Counted from the first letter of the stretch, positions 1-8,135 are shown. The stretch: DNA of 12,285 nucleotides from a bacterium (GCA_030616165.1 JAUWXV010000103.1:1-12285), one strand, 5' to 3'. Translations and numbers: made by a program. The notes: generated from the sequence alone by a model not told the origin.

Positions 1-17
1 TATTTATATATGTAATG

Positions 18-54
18 AAAAAAAACAACCCCCTAACCCCCTTTGTTAAGGGGG
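18..54 (-). terminator. Possible Rho-independent terminator of the array
   Basis: Read on the minus strand, C5 (54-50) can pair with G5 (33-29). The stem is extended by TAAC (48-45) against GTTA (37-34), with position 49 bulged. This nine-pair stem is followed by TTG and then a run of eight T (25-18). A competing 7-bp stem, CCCCCTT (37-43) with AAGGGGG (48-54) and a 4-base loop, lies in the same place but sits farther from the T-run. The site is about 250 bases beyond the last permease stop. It could instead be a dispersed intergenic repeat, so the terminator call is tentative. Confidence 0.38.
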
Positions 55-252
55 AATTTAAAACCGCAGATTCCAGACGTTTTTTATAATAACAAGCAAA
101 TGATCATTAAATTACTTTTTTCAAATTAAATTATCTTACAAATATTATATTATCAATAACTTATATTTTTTTATTCAAAATCTTTGGGGGGTATTCAAAA
201 TAATAAGGCTAAGTGTCCAATTTAGGTAAATGGTATCCATTTTTTCTGCCAT

Positions 253-266
253 AGGCGGATCCGCCT
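253..266. repeat. Perfect 14-bp palindrome
   Basis: AGGCGGATCCGCCT is its own reverse complement. It sits about 35 bases past the stop of the last permease gene. No T-run follows on either strand, so it is not an obvious intrinsic terminator. Its GGCGG/CCGCC arms resemble those inside the 19-bp tandem repeat at 6339-6384, so it may be a dispersed palindromic element. Confidence 0.5.
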
Positions 267-301
267 TTAGCGGAAAAGTTAAGTAAATTAAAATATTAAT
301 C

Positions 302-1735
302 TTACCTCACATCATATCTTAAAAAACCAACAAAAGCCAGTGCAAAGAACAATACGTTAAAGAAGAGCAGCACGCCCCAGTAAAGCAGGACTGCCTCTAT
401 GCGGTTTTTCAGCGGCTCTTCTCTAAAATTGAAGCGGGGACGATCGCTGACATCCAGAAAAGAGTTGCTGTCAAATGTCGGGTCATTTTTTACCGCCTCA
501 CGAACTTTTTTTCCCTGATAGTCGTAATACAATGCTCTATATTCTCCCGAAACTCGATTAAAATAATCCAGGCTGCGCAGACCAGTCCCTGACAAGTCGG
601 TGGCGATATAAACGAAGTTAGCATAGGGTGAAAGGCAGGCAAGATTTTTGGCAATTTTGTTTTGCTTATCAGTTTTCAAGTCCAGTTCGCTGCGAATTTT
701 TCTGGCTTTCTCATTCTGAATACGATTAGCCTCATTCCATGCATTGCCGAAGTCCTTGCGGTATGCCTCATACATTGTCCTAAATTCAGCATCAACAGCC
801 ACTCGCTGCCGCACCTCATCTTGAGTCATAGTTTGAAATTTAGTAAAGAATTCACCATATTGTTTTTCAAACCTTTTATTCACTTCTCCCGACAAACTCC
901 GTCCTAAGTTGTCTCGTTCAATACTTGTGAGACGGTCAAGTTCTCGTTCGATTTTGTTAACCGATGGAATGCGGTATAGTTGCGCCGAAATGTACGGACT
1001 AATGTTAGGGACCACCAGAATAAGCAGTACCCACAGGAAAAGGGATGTTAGTATTGAAGTAGACGAAAATCTTGAAAAGGTAGAAACCATAAGCCCCAGA
1101 AGATAAAATATGGAGATAAAGATTACAGATGCTAATATTAACAAACCAAATGATGCCCAGTTGGAAGTGTCCCAGTGAATTGCCGGGTGAATAGTGACAT
1201 ATATACCCCCTACCAATAAAGAGAAAATAAATGGAATCAAAAGACTGGTTGTTCCTCCGATACATTTTCCAAGAAGAATTTTTGCACGTGATAGAGAGTT
1301 GGACATCATTAGTTTTAGAGTCCCACTTTCCCGTTCTCCCGATACTGCATCATAGGAAAACATAATAGCCATCAAACTCATAATGACAGTGACGATGAAT
1401 AACAAATCAAGAGGTGGAAATAGCACAGGCAGAGGATTATCGTCAAAGGAGCCGAGATTAGCATCTCGGGGGATACCGATGATTAATGGTCGGAATCGTT
1501 CGGGCGGCTTCTGAGTCGCTATCATCCCGCTGATACGATTGGTATGAGCATACTGACTGAGAAAATCATCCTGCATGGTTACTCGAAGATAGTAATCCTC
1601 CATTTCCTGCTCATAATCGTGAGTCAAAATTACCACGCAGGAGATTGTTAGGATGACACATAGAATAAGCCCTATCATGAATCGCAGATTGAACAGGTTG
1701 TTCAGAAATTCTCTTGAAATGATTGTTCCTAACAT
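302..1735 (-). CDS. ABC-2 type permease, type C paralog (477 aa)
   Basis: Predicted integral-membrane subunit of an ABC-2 exporter; substrate unknown. The start is placed at ATG 1735, not the in-frame ATG at 1750, because AGGAG lies just upstream of 1735 with about 7 bases spacing and because MLGTIISREFLNNL then aligns with the N-termini of all neighbours. TM1 is about residues 19-40. Loop 1 is the shortest of the set and keeps KPP but has lost the usual PLSIF context. TM2 is followed by the cytosolic motif SYDAVSGERESGTLKL. TM3 to TM5 come next, then a large charged, probably helical extracytoplasmic domain with the block SPYANFVYIATDLSGTG, then DVSDRPRF, TM6 and the tail RYDVR. It is the last gene of the array, 63 bases after its upstream neighbour. 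Fold and membrane role are well supported; transported molecule is not. Confidence 0.9.
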   Translation of the reverse strand: MLGTIISREFLNNLFNLRFMIGLILCVILTISCVVILTHDYEQEMEDYYLRVTMQDDFLSQYAHTNRISGMIATQKPPERFRPLIIGIPRDANLGSFDDNPLPVLFPPLDLLFIVTVIMSLMAIMFSYDAVSGERESGTLKLMMSNSLSRAKILLGKCIGGTTSLLIPFIFSLLVGGIYVTIHPAIHWDTSNWASFGLLILASVIFISIFYLLGLMVSTFSRFSSTSILTSLFLWVLLILVVPNISPYISAQLYRIPSVNKIERELDRLTSIERDNLGRSLSGEVNKRFEKQYGEFFTKFQTMTQDEVRQRVAVDAEFRTMYEAYRKDFGNAWNEANRIQNEKARKIRSELDLKTDKQNKIAKNLACLSPYANFVYIATDLSGTGLRSLDYFNRVSGEYRALYYDYQGKKVREAVKNDPTFDSNSFLDVSDRPRFNFREEPLKNRIEAVLLYWGVLLFFNVLFFALAFVGFLRYDVR

Positions 1736-1798
1736 ATATTTGCTCCTCATAATTTTATTTTCATACTTAATTTGTATAGTATAGTTTTTAAAAAAATA

Positions 1799-3088
1799 TT
1801 ACCGCACATCATAACGCAAGAAAGCGACATACGCGGCAGCGAAAATCAAAACATTAAACATAATAAGAATGGTCAGGTTAATAAAGCCCTCAGCGCTGAG
1901 AACCTCTTTTACGGAACTGCGTTGAAAGGAAAAAGCAGGAAAATCCCCAAGAAGATTACCGCCTGAGTCAATGGGCTTATCATACACAAAGTCTTTATAG
2001 CGCAAAACTGCCTGCTTCAGTTTACGCTCTTCTAATATACCTGTTCCTGCTATGTCAGTTGCCAGGTAAGTAAAGGCGGCAGATGGCGAAAACCGGCTGA
2101 TGTTTTTGGATAAAGTTACAAGTCTATCGAAACGGGTGCGATAATCAGCAATGAGCCTGTCATTTTCAGAATTAATGTTATTTAATGTTTTACTCATCAC
2201 ATCATTAATCGCTTCATTTCGAGGTTGTGATCTATCAACCTGTTTCATTTGTTGATTGAGGTCAAAAACTTCCTTAATCCAGATGTGCTCCCGTTTTACC
2301 TCCAACTGCTGAACAGACGGGATTGTCACGAACTGCCTGGCAAGGATGTTCCCAAGATTTGGGATGACAAATACGATAAGAGCCCACATGAATAATGAAA
2401 TAACTAATGAAGAAGCAGGGCGGTGCGTAATAGATGAAATAAAAAGACCCAGTGAGAAAAAGACAGCCAGATAGAGCAGGGAACTCAAGAAAAACATTCC
2501 CAGTTTCACCCAATTTCCGCTATTCATTTGTACCTGGGGAGATAGAGTAACCAGAATAACGCCTAAAAGTACTGCTATAATAAATGGGACGATGAGACTC
2601 GTAAATCCACCAATCCATTTACCTATGACCATAATCGGTCGCCCAACGTTATTGCTTAATGATAATCTGAGCGTCCCCGCCTCCTTCTCGCCAGAGATTA
2701 TGTCGAAAGCAAACAGCATAGCGCAAAGAGCTATAATGACTTTAACGATATATAATAAATCAGGAGCAGTAAACAAACGAAAGAGATTGTTGACTCTCTG
2801 CTGTTTACTGCCAACTCGAACTTGTCCCCCAAAGCGAATTTCGTATGAACGCCCCATAGACTCATCCAACCCTTTAACAAATATAGAAAGCGGCGTTGGA
2901 GGTATTATGGCTATAGGTTGATTGGATTCCGGATGCAGAATCTCATAATTCTCCAGGCGTAATTGATAATCTCGATACATTATAAATATGCTGGTGAGAA
3001 TCAACACCATTGAAAAAATTGTGATTATTGCAAACTTGAAACTTAAAAGATTTTCTAAGATTTCTTTTTTCGTTATTGTCCAGACCAT
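1799..3088 (-). CDS. ABC-2 type permease, type C paralog (429 aa)
   Basis: Membrane subunit of an ABC-2 transporter and the shortest intact paralog. TM1 is about residues 19-38. Loop 1 carries PPTPLSIF at 63-70 and a GLDESMG segment. TM2 (111-128) leads into ISGEKEAGTLRLSLSN (131-146), the cytosolic motif expected to face the ATPase. TM3 is about 162-182, TM4 194-216 and TM5 228-243. Loop 2 (about 244-400) carries SRFSPSAAFTYLATDIAGTG (331-350) and a shortened DFPAFSF (382-388). TM6 precedes RYDVR. Loop 2 is most like those of the genes ending at 302 and 10595. No convincing Shine-Dalgarno precedes ATG 3088, so the start rests on alignment with paralogs and on the 142-base spacer upstream. 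Substrate unknown. Confidence 0.9.
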   Translation of the reverse strand: MVWTITKKEILENLLSFKFAIITIFSMVLILTSIFIMYRDYQLRLENYEILHPESNQPIAIIPPTPLSIFVKGLDESMGRSYEIRFGGQVRVGSKQQRVNNLFRLFTAPDLLYIVKVIIALCAMLFAFDIISGEKEAGTLRLSLSNNVGRPIMVIGKWIGGFTSLIVPFIIAVLLGVILVTLSPQVQMNSGNWVKLGMFFLSSLLYLAVFFSLGLFISSITHRPASSLVISLFMWALIVFVIPNLGNILARQFVTIPSVQQLEVKREHIWIKEVFDLNQQMKQVDRSQPRNEAINDVMSKTLNNINSENDRLIADYRTRFDRLVTLSKNISRFSPSAAFTYLATDIAGTGILEERKLKQAVLRYKDFVYDKPIDSGGNLLGDFPAFSFQRSSVKEVLSAEGFINLTILIMFNVLIFAAAYVAFLRYDVR

Positions 3089-3147
3089 AGTGTAATCTAC
3101 AGTTATTAATAATATTTATTTTTATCTTATATTTTTCAATCTCTCTT

Positions 3148-3174
3148 AATCTGCGCAATCCGTGTAATCTGTGG
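3148..3174. repeat. Three 9-bp imperfect direct repeats
   Basis: The units AATCTGCGC, AATCCGTGT and AATCTGTGG follow each other without gaps (3148-3156, 3157-3165, 3166-3174). They resemble a common intergenic motif of environmental bacterial genomes. They sit in the spacer between two permease genes, beside the separate ACCGCA-type repeat arm at 3184-3223. No coding or RNA function is apparent. Confidence 0.45.
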
Positions 3175-3183
3175 ATAAAATAT

Positions 3184-3223
3184 TACTCTCTGCGTCCTTG
3201 CGGTTCGTTTTTTTCTCTTTTTT
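3184..3223 (-). repeat. Solo arm of the ACCGCA-type intergenic repeat
   Basis: On the minus strand this reads a purine-rich boundary (AAAAAAGAGAAAAAAAC) and then GAACCGCAAGGACGCAGAGA. It matches the outer arms at 6451-6490 and 8085-8129. It begins 7 bases after the stop of the type A permease whose stop codon is at 3231-3233. It appears without the partner left arm. Confidence 0.6.
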
Positions 3224-3230
3224 AAATATT

Positions 3231-4628
3231 TTACCTCACATCGTACCTTACAAATAATACAAATGATGAAAAAAAGATTACTGCTGTGTAAATGACAATC
3301 ACTAACAAATACTTCAGTATGAAAGAAAATCGTTCTTCTAAAGATATTATTCTCTCCTCGAAAAGTGGTACTTGTTCAAAATTAACCGGTTTTTTAGTGG
3401 TGGAATAATTTTCATAAGGATTATACCAATGCGGACTGTCCGGGTCATTGGCATCCAATTCTTTAAAAAATTGAAGAAACTGGGGCTGGAAAGAATGTAA
3501 ATCATTCCAGACCTTTTGAAATCTTAAATATCCACCTCCAACGACTGCTTCATTCATATACTCAAACAGAGAAATAGGTGAAATCATTGTTAGAAGCCTG
3601 GTTTTCTCTAATTGTCTGAACATGTCCTGATAATAGGCATTTCTAATATTCATTTCACTGTTCATGAGATTGGTTTGATTATCTGCCCGCAGTTCATGTT
3701 CCGGCAGGAATGGATTACCACCGGATGCAGCCCAACTTCCTTCAGGTGCATTTCGGTTGATGTCATCTCTGGCTTTCGATACTTTTTCATTGATATCATC
3801 CGAGTGCTCAATAGAAAATATGTTTTTAGCCGAGAACATACTTGAATTTGGAATAATGACTACGAAGATTAACCAGAATGTCAATGCAATGAGCAGACTG
3901 ACATTGGATTTTCGGACAATCACTGAGGACAAAATCCCAAATGCCGAAATTAAGGATATAAAGAAGAACGAGAGAAGTATAAAATACAGTATTTCTATTA
4001 CGCTGATAAATGAAAGTGCAACTTTATTAGAAATAATGACTATTAAAATGCTCAGAATAATTCCGATGATAAGCATCAACATTGTGACCATAATCACACT
4101 GATATATTTCCCCCAGAGCAGTGTGCCCCTCGAAATAGTATTAGACAAAGTGATTGCAAGGGTTTTTGATTCTTTTTCTCCTGAAATCGTATCAAAGGTC
4201 AAAAGCAGGACAATAAAACTCATAATCAATGAAACAATGAATGACCAGTTTAATTCCTGAAAATTGTTTAGAAACGGATTCACACTTCCGCTTCTTACTT
4301 CAAACCCAAATACATTGTATGCGCTGTGAATAAAATTGTTAGGAAGATACTTTTCTTTACAATCTGCAATAAACCCATTTCCGCGCGGCTTCGAAACAAA
4401 CGTCTGTCGTCTAACAGCAAGATTGGAAGCATTACTTTCAGCGGTATTTTTTAATCCATTTGTGAATTCAACGTTATATTTAGAATATTCCTGAATCTTT
4501 GCATCATAACTTTTTAAAAAAGCAATCGTTCCAACGATAAATACCGCAGTGATTAACAGGAAAGATATTTGAAATACCAGACTGTAAAGATAGTGTTGAA
4601 GTTCCCGTTTAATAACATATTTTAACAT
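3231..4628 (-). CDS. ABC-2 type permease, type A paralog (465 aa)
   Basis: Membrane subunit of an ABC-2 exporter, substrate unknown. TM1 is about residues 20-38. Loop 1 is of a distinct kind, with LPNNF (95-99) and SAYNVFGFE (102-110) but no PPxPL motif; only the paralog at 6498-7919 shares it. TM2 (128-146) is followed by ISGEKESKTLAITLSN (148-163). TM3 to TM5 fill about 172-260. Loop 2 contains SPISLF (350-355), then GGGYLRF, a DPDSPHWYNP stretch and VPLF (420-423). TM6 (about 436-460) ends in RYDVR. Two usual features are altered: GTL in the cytosolic motif is KTL, and LGKxxGG is WGKYIS. The start is fixed by GAGGTGA five bases upstream; that site lies inside the last codons of the preceding gene, whose stop is only 3 bases away, implying coupled translation. 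Confidence 0.92.
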   Translation of the reverse strand: MLKYVIKRELQHYLYSLVFQISFLLITAVFIVGTIAFLKSYDAKIQEYSKYNVEFTNGLKNTAESNASNLAVRRQTFVSKPRGNGFIADCKEKYLPNNFIHSAYNVFGFEVRSGSVNPFLNNFQELNWSFIVSLIMSFIVLLLTFDTISGEKESKTLAITLSNTISRGTLLWGKYISVIMVTMLMLIIGIILSILIVIISNKVALSFISVIEILYFILLSFFFISLISAFGILSSVIVRKSNVSLLIALTFWLIFVVIIPNSSMFSAKNIFSIEHSDDINEKVSKARDDINRNAPEGSWAASGGNPFLPEHELRADNQTNLMNSEMNIRNAYYQDMFRQLEKTRLLTMISPISLFEYMNEAVVGGGYLRFQKVWNDLHSFQPQFLQFFKELDANDPDSPHWYNPYENYSTTKKPVNFEQVPLFEERIISLEERFSFILKYLLVIVIYTAVIFFSSFVLFVRYDVR

Positions 4629-4631
4629 TGT

Positions 4632-4640
4632 TCACCTCAC
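4632..4640 (-). promoter_or_regulatory. Shine-Dalgarno embedded in the upstream gene's DVR-stop codons
   Basis: The minus strand reads GTG AGG TGA ACA ATG. GTG-AGG-TGA encodes the terminal Val-Arg-stop of the type B permease, and at the same time GAGGTGA is an almost ideal ribosome binding site for ATG 4628. This is the tightest gene junction in the window and points to translational coupling of the two permeases. Confidence 0.75.
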
Positions 4641-6251
4641 ATCATATTTTATGAATGATATAAATGACAGATAAAACAAAAGAATGCTTATAAGAATAGA
4701 TGCAGAAATTTTAAAGAGACATTCTTTTAAATCAGTAAGTATATCTCCGAAATGCAACTGAAAAATTGGCACATCTGATAAATCAAGATAGGAATATGCA
4801 TTAGGATCGGTTTCGGGGATATCCACTTTACCCAAAGAGGCGGAAATAGAGCGCATAGAAGTGCCTTTTGCTTGTTCATTTCTAACCCATTCTCTATACT
4901 CCTGATTGTTTTTAAATTCACCTCCAGACCGTATCCGGACAATTTCATCTGCGGTCATGAAAGTTTCTGGCGGCACGGGGGTGAAATACGAGAAAGAAGA
5001 GAATATTTTCTTATCTTTAAAATAATTGATAAGTTCCTCGCGGTAAATCCGTGTCCTGTCCATAAATCTGTAATGCGAATTAACATCAGTGCGACAAAAT
5101 GCCGAACAAACGAGACGAAACAATTCAGAAGGAGAAATAAGCGAAATCATTTCTGCAAGGTTTTTTTGCTTATCAAGTTCATCGAGGTATGCCTTTTGAA
5201 ATGCCCACTTTTTATCCGCATAATCAATCCTCAATGGCTCCTTAAATTCCTGTGACTGTCTGTAATATTCGTAACGGGATTTTGAAGTGCCGTATAATTC
5301 CTGGTATCCATCCCTGCCCCAACTATGATTCCAATGCCTTCCCCAATCGGGCCGCTTGAGTGTTTTTTCATATTCATCCCATTCTTCCCCGTATTCTCTA
5401 TTTAAATCATCCAGTGCATATTGCAGGTTATCCCGGGATTGAACCTTAATGAAACTTTCTGCCATATAAACAGACAGGTTAGGTATAATGAAAATAAAAA
5501 ATACCCAGAAGAATAAACAAACAATAATACTGACTCTCGAAGAATGAGAACGGGTAGAAATTAAAAGTCCGATAAAAATGAATATCGAAAGAAATAATAT
5601 ACTTGTCAAAAATAAAAGGCAGATGCGTCCCCAATCACCTGCAGAAAATTGAATATTGGGGGAAATAAGAATAAATATTATGCTGAGAATATAGCAAAAG
5701 AGAATGATTGGCAGAAGTATCAGATAGACACCAATAACCTTTCCCAAGAGAATTTTATACCTGCTGATTGAATTGGATAACTGTAATTTTAATGTACCCT
5801 CTTCTTTTTCCCCCGTACATAAATCATAAGTAAAAATCAGCGCCAAAAGGGACATTACGATGGCGATGATACCGATAAAATCGATAGAGAAAAAAGAATT
5901 CAGCAGAGGATTATCACGTATTGCAGTTTTCCCGGTTGCCAAAAGCGGTTTTTCACCGAGCCAGATTTTGACACGGTTACCCACATTACTGCTTATCCCT
6001 CCGCTGAAAATAGTCAATGGTTCCGGTGGCTTGACAATCTCAGGTCTTAGTTTAGAATAGACCTTAACTTCTTTAAAGTTTTTGTCTGTCTGAGCTTTAT
6101 CTAAAGTATACACCCTTAATTGTTCACTGTAATCATCAATATTAACCATTAAAGTAAAAGGAATCAAAAACAGGCACAGCAGAAAGCCGATAACGAATCG
6201 GGACGAGACTAAATTCAACAGAAAATCTTTTTTAGCAATAGAAAATATCAT
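4632..6251 (-). CDS. ABC-2 type permease, type B paralog (539 aa)
   Basis: The largest permease here; membrane subunit of an ABC-2 transporter of unknown substrate. TM1 is about residues 19-37. Loop 1 carries KPPEPLTIF (74-82) and a GGISSNVG segment. TM2 (124-142) is followed by CTGEKEEGTLKLQLSN (145-160), where the usual Ser before Gly is Thr. TM3 is about 172-198, TM4 208-231 and TM5 240-258. Loop 2 spans about 250 residues: an aromatic and His-rich patch (302-315), SPSELF (373-378), a FTPVPPETFMTADEI block (423-437) and DLSDVPIF (490-497). TM6 (513-534) is followed by YDVR. The FTPVPPETF and DLSDVPIF blocks match the frameshifted gene at 8136-9727, so these two are sister type B copies. 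The start at ATG 6251 is supported by AGGGAGA a few bases upstream. Confidence 0.92.
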   Translation of the reverse strand: MIFSIAKKDFLLNLVSSRFVIGFLLCLFLIPFTLMVNIDDYSEQLRVYTLDKAQTDKNFKEVKVYSKLRPEIVKPPEPLTIFSGGISSNVGNRVKIWLGEKPLLATGKTAIRDNPLLNSFFSIDFIGIIAIVMSLLALIFTYDLCTGEKEEGTLKLQLSNSISRYKILLGKVIGVYLILLPIILFCYILSIIFILISPNIQFSAGDWGRICLLFLTSILFLSIFIFIGLLISTRSHSSRVSIIVCLFFWVFFIFIIPNLSVYMAESFIKVQSRDNLQYALDDLNREYGEEWDEYEKTLKRPDWGRHWNHSWGRDGYQELYGTSKSRYEYYRQSQEFKEPLRIDYADKKWAFQKAYLDELDKQKNLAEMISLISPSELFRLVCSAFCRTDVNSHYRFMDRTRIYREELINYFKDKKIFSSFSYFTPVPPETFMTADEIVRIRSGGEFKNNQEYREWVRNEQAKGTSMRSISASLGKVDIPETDPNAYSYLDLSDVPIFQLHFGDILTDLKECLFKISASILISILLFYLSFISFIKYDVR

Positions 6252-6305
6252 CTGATTCTCCCTATCTTAATAATAATATCAAAAATATTTATTGTTAAAT
6301 TCTTT

Positions 6306-6490
6306 TTCACCGCAGACCCACAGGGCAGGCCCAAAGGGCAAGCCCGCCAGAGGCGGACAAGCCCGCCAGAGGCGGACAAGCCCGAAGGGCAGGGGTGCAG
6401 AGAAACAAAGAATTTCAAAAATTATTTACAATTAATCTTTTCTATTGAAATATTTTCTCTCTGTGTCTTTGCGGTTATTTTTTTTCTTTT
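6306..6490. repeat. Imperfect palindromic intergenic element, copy A
   Basis: The left arm begins TTCACCGCAGACCCACAG and ends GTGCAGAGAAACAAAG. The right arm (about 6451-6490) is an inverted version, ACCGCAAAGACACAGAGAG on the minus strand. Between the arms is an AT-rich centre of about 40 bases. The left arm also contains a GC-rich insertion with a 19-bp tandem repeat. Copy B at 7974-8129 shares both arms and part of the insertion. The element is MITE-like or REP-like in shape, with no ORF and no recognisable transposase. It starts 7 bases after the stop of the 473-aa permease. Confidence 0.65.
6339..6384. repeat. 19-bp tandem repeat, 2.4 copies
   Basis: The unit CAAGCCCGCCAGAGGCGGA occurs exactly at 6339-6357 and 6358-6376, with the first 8 bases again at 6377-6384. 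Each unit carries its own CCGCC-AGA-GGCGG stem. Copy B of the surrounding element has a related GC-rich insertion but no such duplication, so this looks like a local expansion inside copy A. Confidence 0.8.
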
Positions 6491-6497
6491 AAATAAG

Positions 6498-7919
6498 TTA
6501 CCTCACATCATACCTGATAAAACTCACGAAGGCTCCGGCGAAAAAAAGTAAATTGAATAAAATTAGAAATAGAAAATATGGCAATGCTTCATTAATTGTC
6601 GTTTTTAAATCCGTCCGCTTTTCCTGAAACTTGGGGATGTTATTAAAATCGAGTTTTTCTAACATTACATTGCTGCCTTCTTCATAAATTTCAGAGGTCA
6701 TACCTCTGTGCCATTTCAGCGGGAGAGGATAGGTGTCGAGCAAAGACTGCCGCATGGTGAGTTTGTAATTCCGGACCTGACTGAAAAATCTTTCATAATG
6801 TACAGTCCCTGATTCAACGAGTTCTTCCAGACAATTGGTAAAGCAGGCAAAAGGAGAAATAAGAGTTATTTTTTGTGCAAGTTCGACTTGATGTATCATC
6901 TGGTTACGGTAATCATCAAACACTCCAGACCATGCATCACTCATTTCGATTGCCCTTTCTAATGGTTCGCCGGGAGACCAATGGCCGCTTACGCCTGCAT
7001 TAGCCAATTCAGGATTCCGCTCATCGTAGTTCTTTCGAGCGTCTCGTTCTGCTCTGGAAGCGTCACTACTTGCATCATACAACGCCGGGATATCGGTAAC
7101 CTGGGATGCTATCAATCCGCCGGTTCGAGGAACAATAATGACAAAAATCGCCCAGAATAAAAGCGCAATAACAAGGCTTGTGGCTGATTCTCTCGTTCGG
7201 CTTGAGATGAATAAGCCCAGCATCAGAAATACAGAGATATAAAGCAATGAAAGGATAAACGTTAGTCCGATTACTATCCAGTCAATGGTTACGAACGGTA
7301 TGTTACCGAATGCTGATAGAATTATGAGATGAATCACCATTCCAAGCAGAAGCGACACCGAAAGACAGGCAAATCCGCCGAGAAACTTCCCGAGAATCAC
7401 AGTTGAACGTGATATACAGTTAGACAGACAAAGTCGGAGCGTCCCGCTCTCACGCTCACCGCTGATTCTGTCATAAACGAGAATCAAGGATATAAAGCTC
7501 AATACTATCCCGATAATGAGCGCCCAGTCAAGTGCATCACTCCGCCAGAGAAGGACATTGGAACGAATTCGCTTTGACGGACCGTAAATTCTGAAAGCGG
7601 ATGGCTGAAATGCATTGGGCAGGTTACGACCGTTGCCCTCGGAAATAAAGGAAAGGTAGTTGGGTGTTTTGTATATCCAGGGACCGTCAAAGTTAAAACT
7701 GTAAATGTAAAACAACGCGGCTGTTCTTGATGCACGGTCTGAAAGTTGTGCTAATGTCTCATTTCGGTGCTGCGTGTAATCTTCAATCTGCTGGTGATAA
7801 TCCGATATAAAAAGAATCGCGCTCACCACCATTAGTACAACAAGGAGCACAAATGTCAGCATTAGCCGAAGACTTTTCAGGTGATCCATAATCTCATTGA
7901 TGACGATATGGTATAACAT
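6498..7919 (-). CDS. ABC-2 type permease, type A paralog (473 aa)
   Basis: Membrane subunit of an ABC-2 exporter; substrate unknown. TM1 is about residues 20-39. Loop 1 has the type A features LPNAF (100-104) and SAFRIYG (107-113), shared only with the gene at 3231-4628. TM2 (about 131-149) is followed by ISGERESGTLRLCLSN (152-167) and LGKFLGG. TM3 to TM5 fill about 179-253. Loop 2 (about 254-445) carries GHWSPGEP, then SPFACF (355-360), a PLKWHRG segment and LDFNNIPKF (423-431). TM6 (about 446-468) is followed by YDVR. ATG 7919 is preceded by GAGGG at about 7 bases. It is separated from its neighbours by the two intergenic repeat copies, 216 bases upstream and 246 bases downstream. Confidence 0.92.
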   Translation of the reverse strand: MLYHIVINEIMDHLKSLRLMLTFVLLVVLMVVSAILFISDYHQQIEDYTQHRNETLAQLSDRASRTAALFYIYSFNFDGPWIYKTPNYLSFISEGNGRNLPNAFQPSAFRIYGPSKRIRSNVLLWRSDALDWALIIGIVLSFISLILVYDRISGERESGTLRLCLSNCISRSTVILGKFLGGFACLSVSLLLGMVIHLIILSAFGNIPFVTIDWIVIGLTFILSLLYISVFLMLGLFISSRTRESATSLVIALLFWAIFVIIVPRTGGLIASQVTDIPALYDASSDASRAERDARKNYDERNPELANAGVSGHWSPGEPLERAIEMSDAWSGVFDDYRNQMIHQVELAQKITLISPFACFTNCLEELVESGTVHYERFFSQVRNYKLTMRQSLLDTYPLPLKWHRGMTSEIYEEGSNVMLEKLDFNNIPKFQEKRTDLKTTINEALPYFLFLILFNLLFFAGAFVSFIRYDVR

Positions 7920-7973
7920 AATTTACCCTCATATTACTGGTTAAAAAGTTGAATTTTGTTTTTTTAAATATTT

Positions 7974-8129
7974 TTCACCGCAGACCCACAGGGCAGGCCC
8001 AAAGGTCAAGCCCGAAGGGCAGGGACGCAGAGAAACATAGAATTTTAAAGATATATGTACTAATAATTTTTCTGTTAAAATATTTTCTCTCTGTTTCTCC
8101 GCGTCCTTGCGGTTCATTTTTTATCTTTT
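7974..8129. repeat. Imperfect palindromic intergenic element, copy B
   Basis: The left arm starts TTCACCGCAGACCCACAG and ends GGACGCAGAGAAACATAG. The right arm (about 8085-8129) gives AACCGCAAGGACGCGGAGAA on the minus strand, so the ends are inverted copies of each other around an AT-rich centre. It is closely similar to copy A at 6306-6490 but lacks the 19-bp tandem duplication. On the minus strand it starts 6 bases after the stop of the frameshifted permease. A 93-codon frame runs through it on the plus strand but is composed of repeat and antisense sequence. Confidence 0.65.
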
Positions 8130-8135
8130 GCTTAA

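Larger units (their letters stand above)
1..301. other. Non-coding 3' flank of the permease array
   Basis: No credible gene is visible here. The stretch is AT-rich and holds a C5/G5 hairpin region near its left end (29-54), a short hairpin AAATGG-TAT-CCATTT at 228-242, and a perfect 14-base palindrome AGGCGGATCCGCCT at 253-266. A fragment ACCGCAGA near 63-70 resembles the start of the intergenic repeats found between the permease genes. Because all genes are read leftward, this is the downstream flank of the last permease. Confidence 0.6.

Noticed and set aside
228-247. Possible plus-strand terminator AAATGG-TAT-CCATTT followed by T
   Set aside because: The stem is only six weak pairs and no plus-strand gene precedes it.
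3757-4260. A 167-codon open frame on the plus strand
   Set aside because: It lies wholly antisense to the well-supported type A permease and its residues mirror the complement of transmembrane segments. No ribosome binding site was seen.
6339-6384. Possible CRISPR array
   Set aside because: The 19-bp units are directly adjacent with no spacers, and no cas gene is present.
6306-8129. Possible insertion sequence or composite transposon bounded by the two similar palindromic elements
   Set aside because: The segment between them holds a normal array permease with no transposase, and no target-site duplications were seen.
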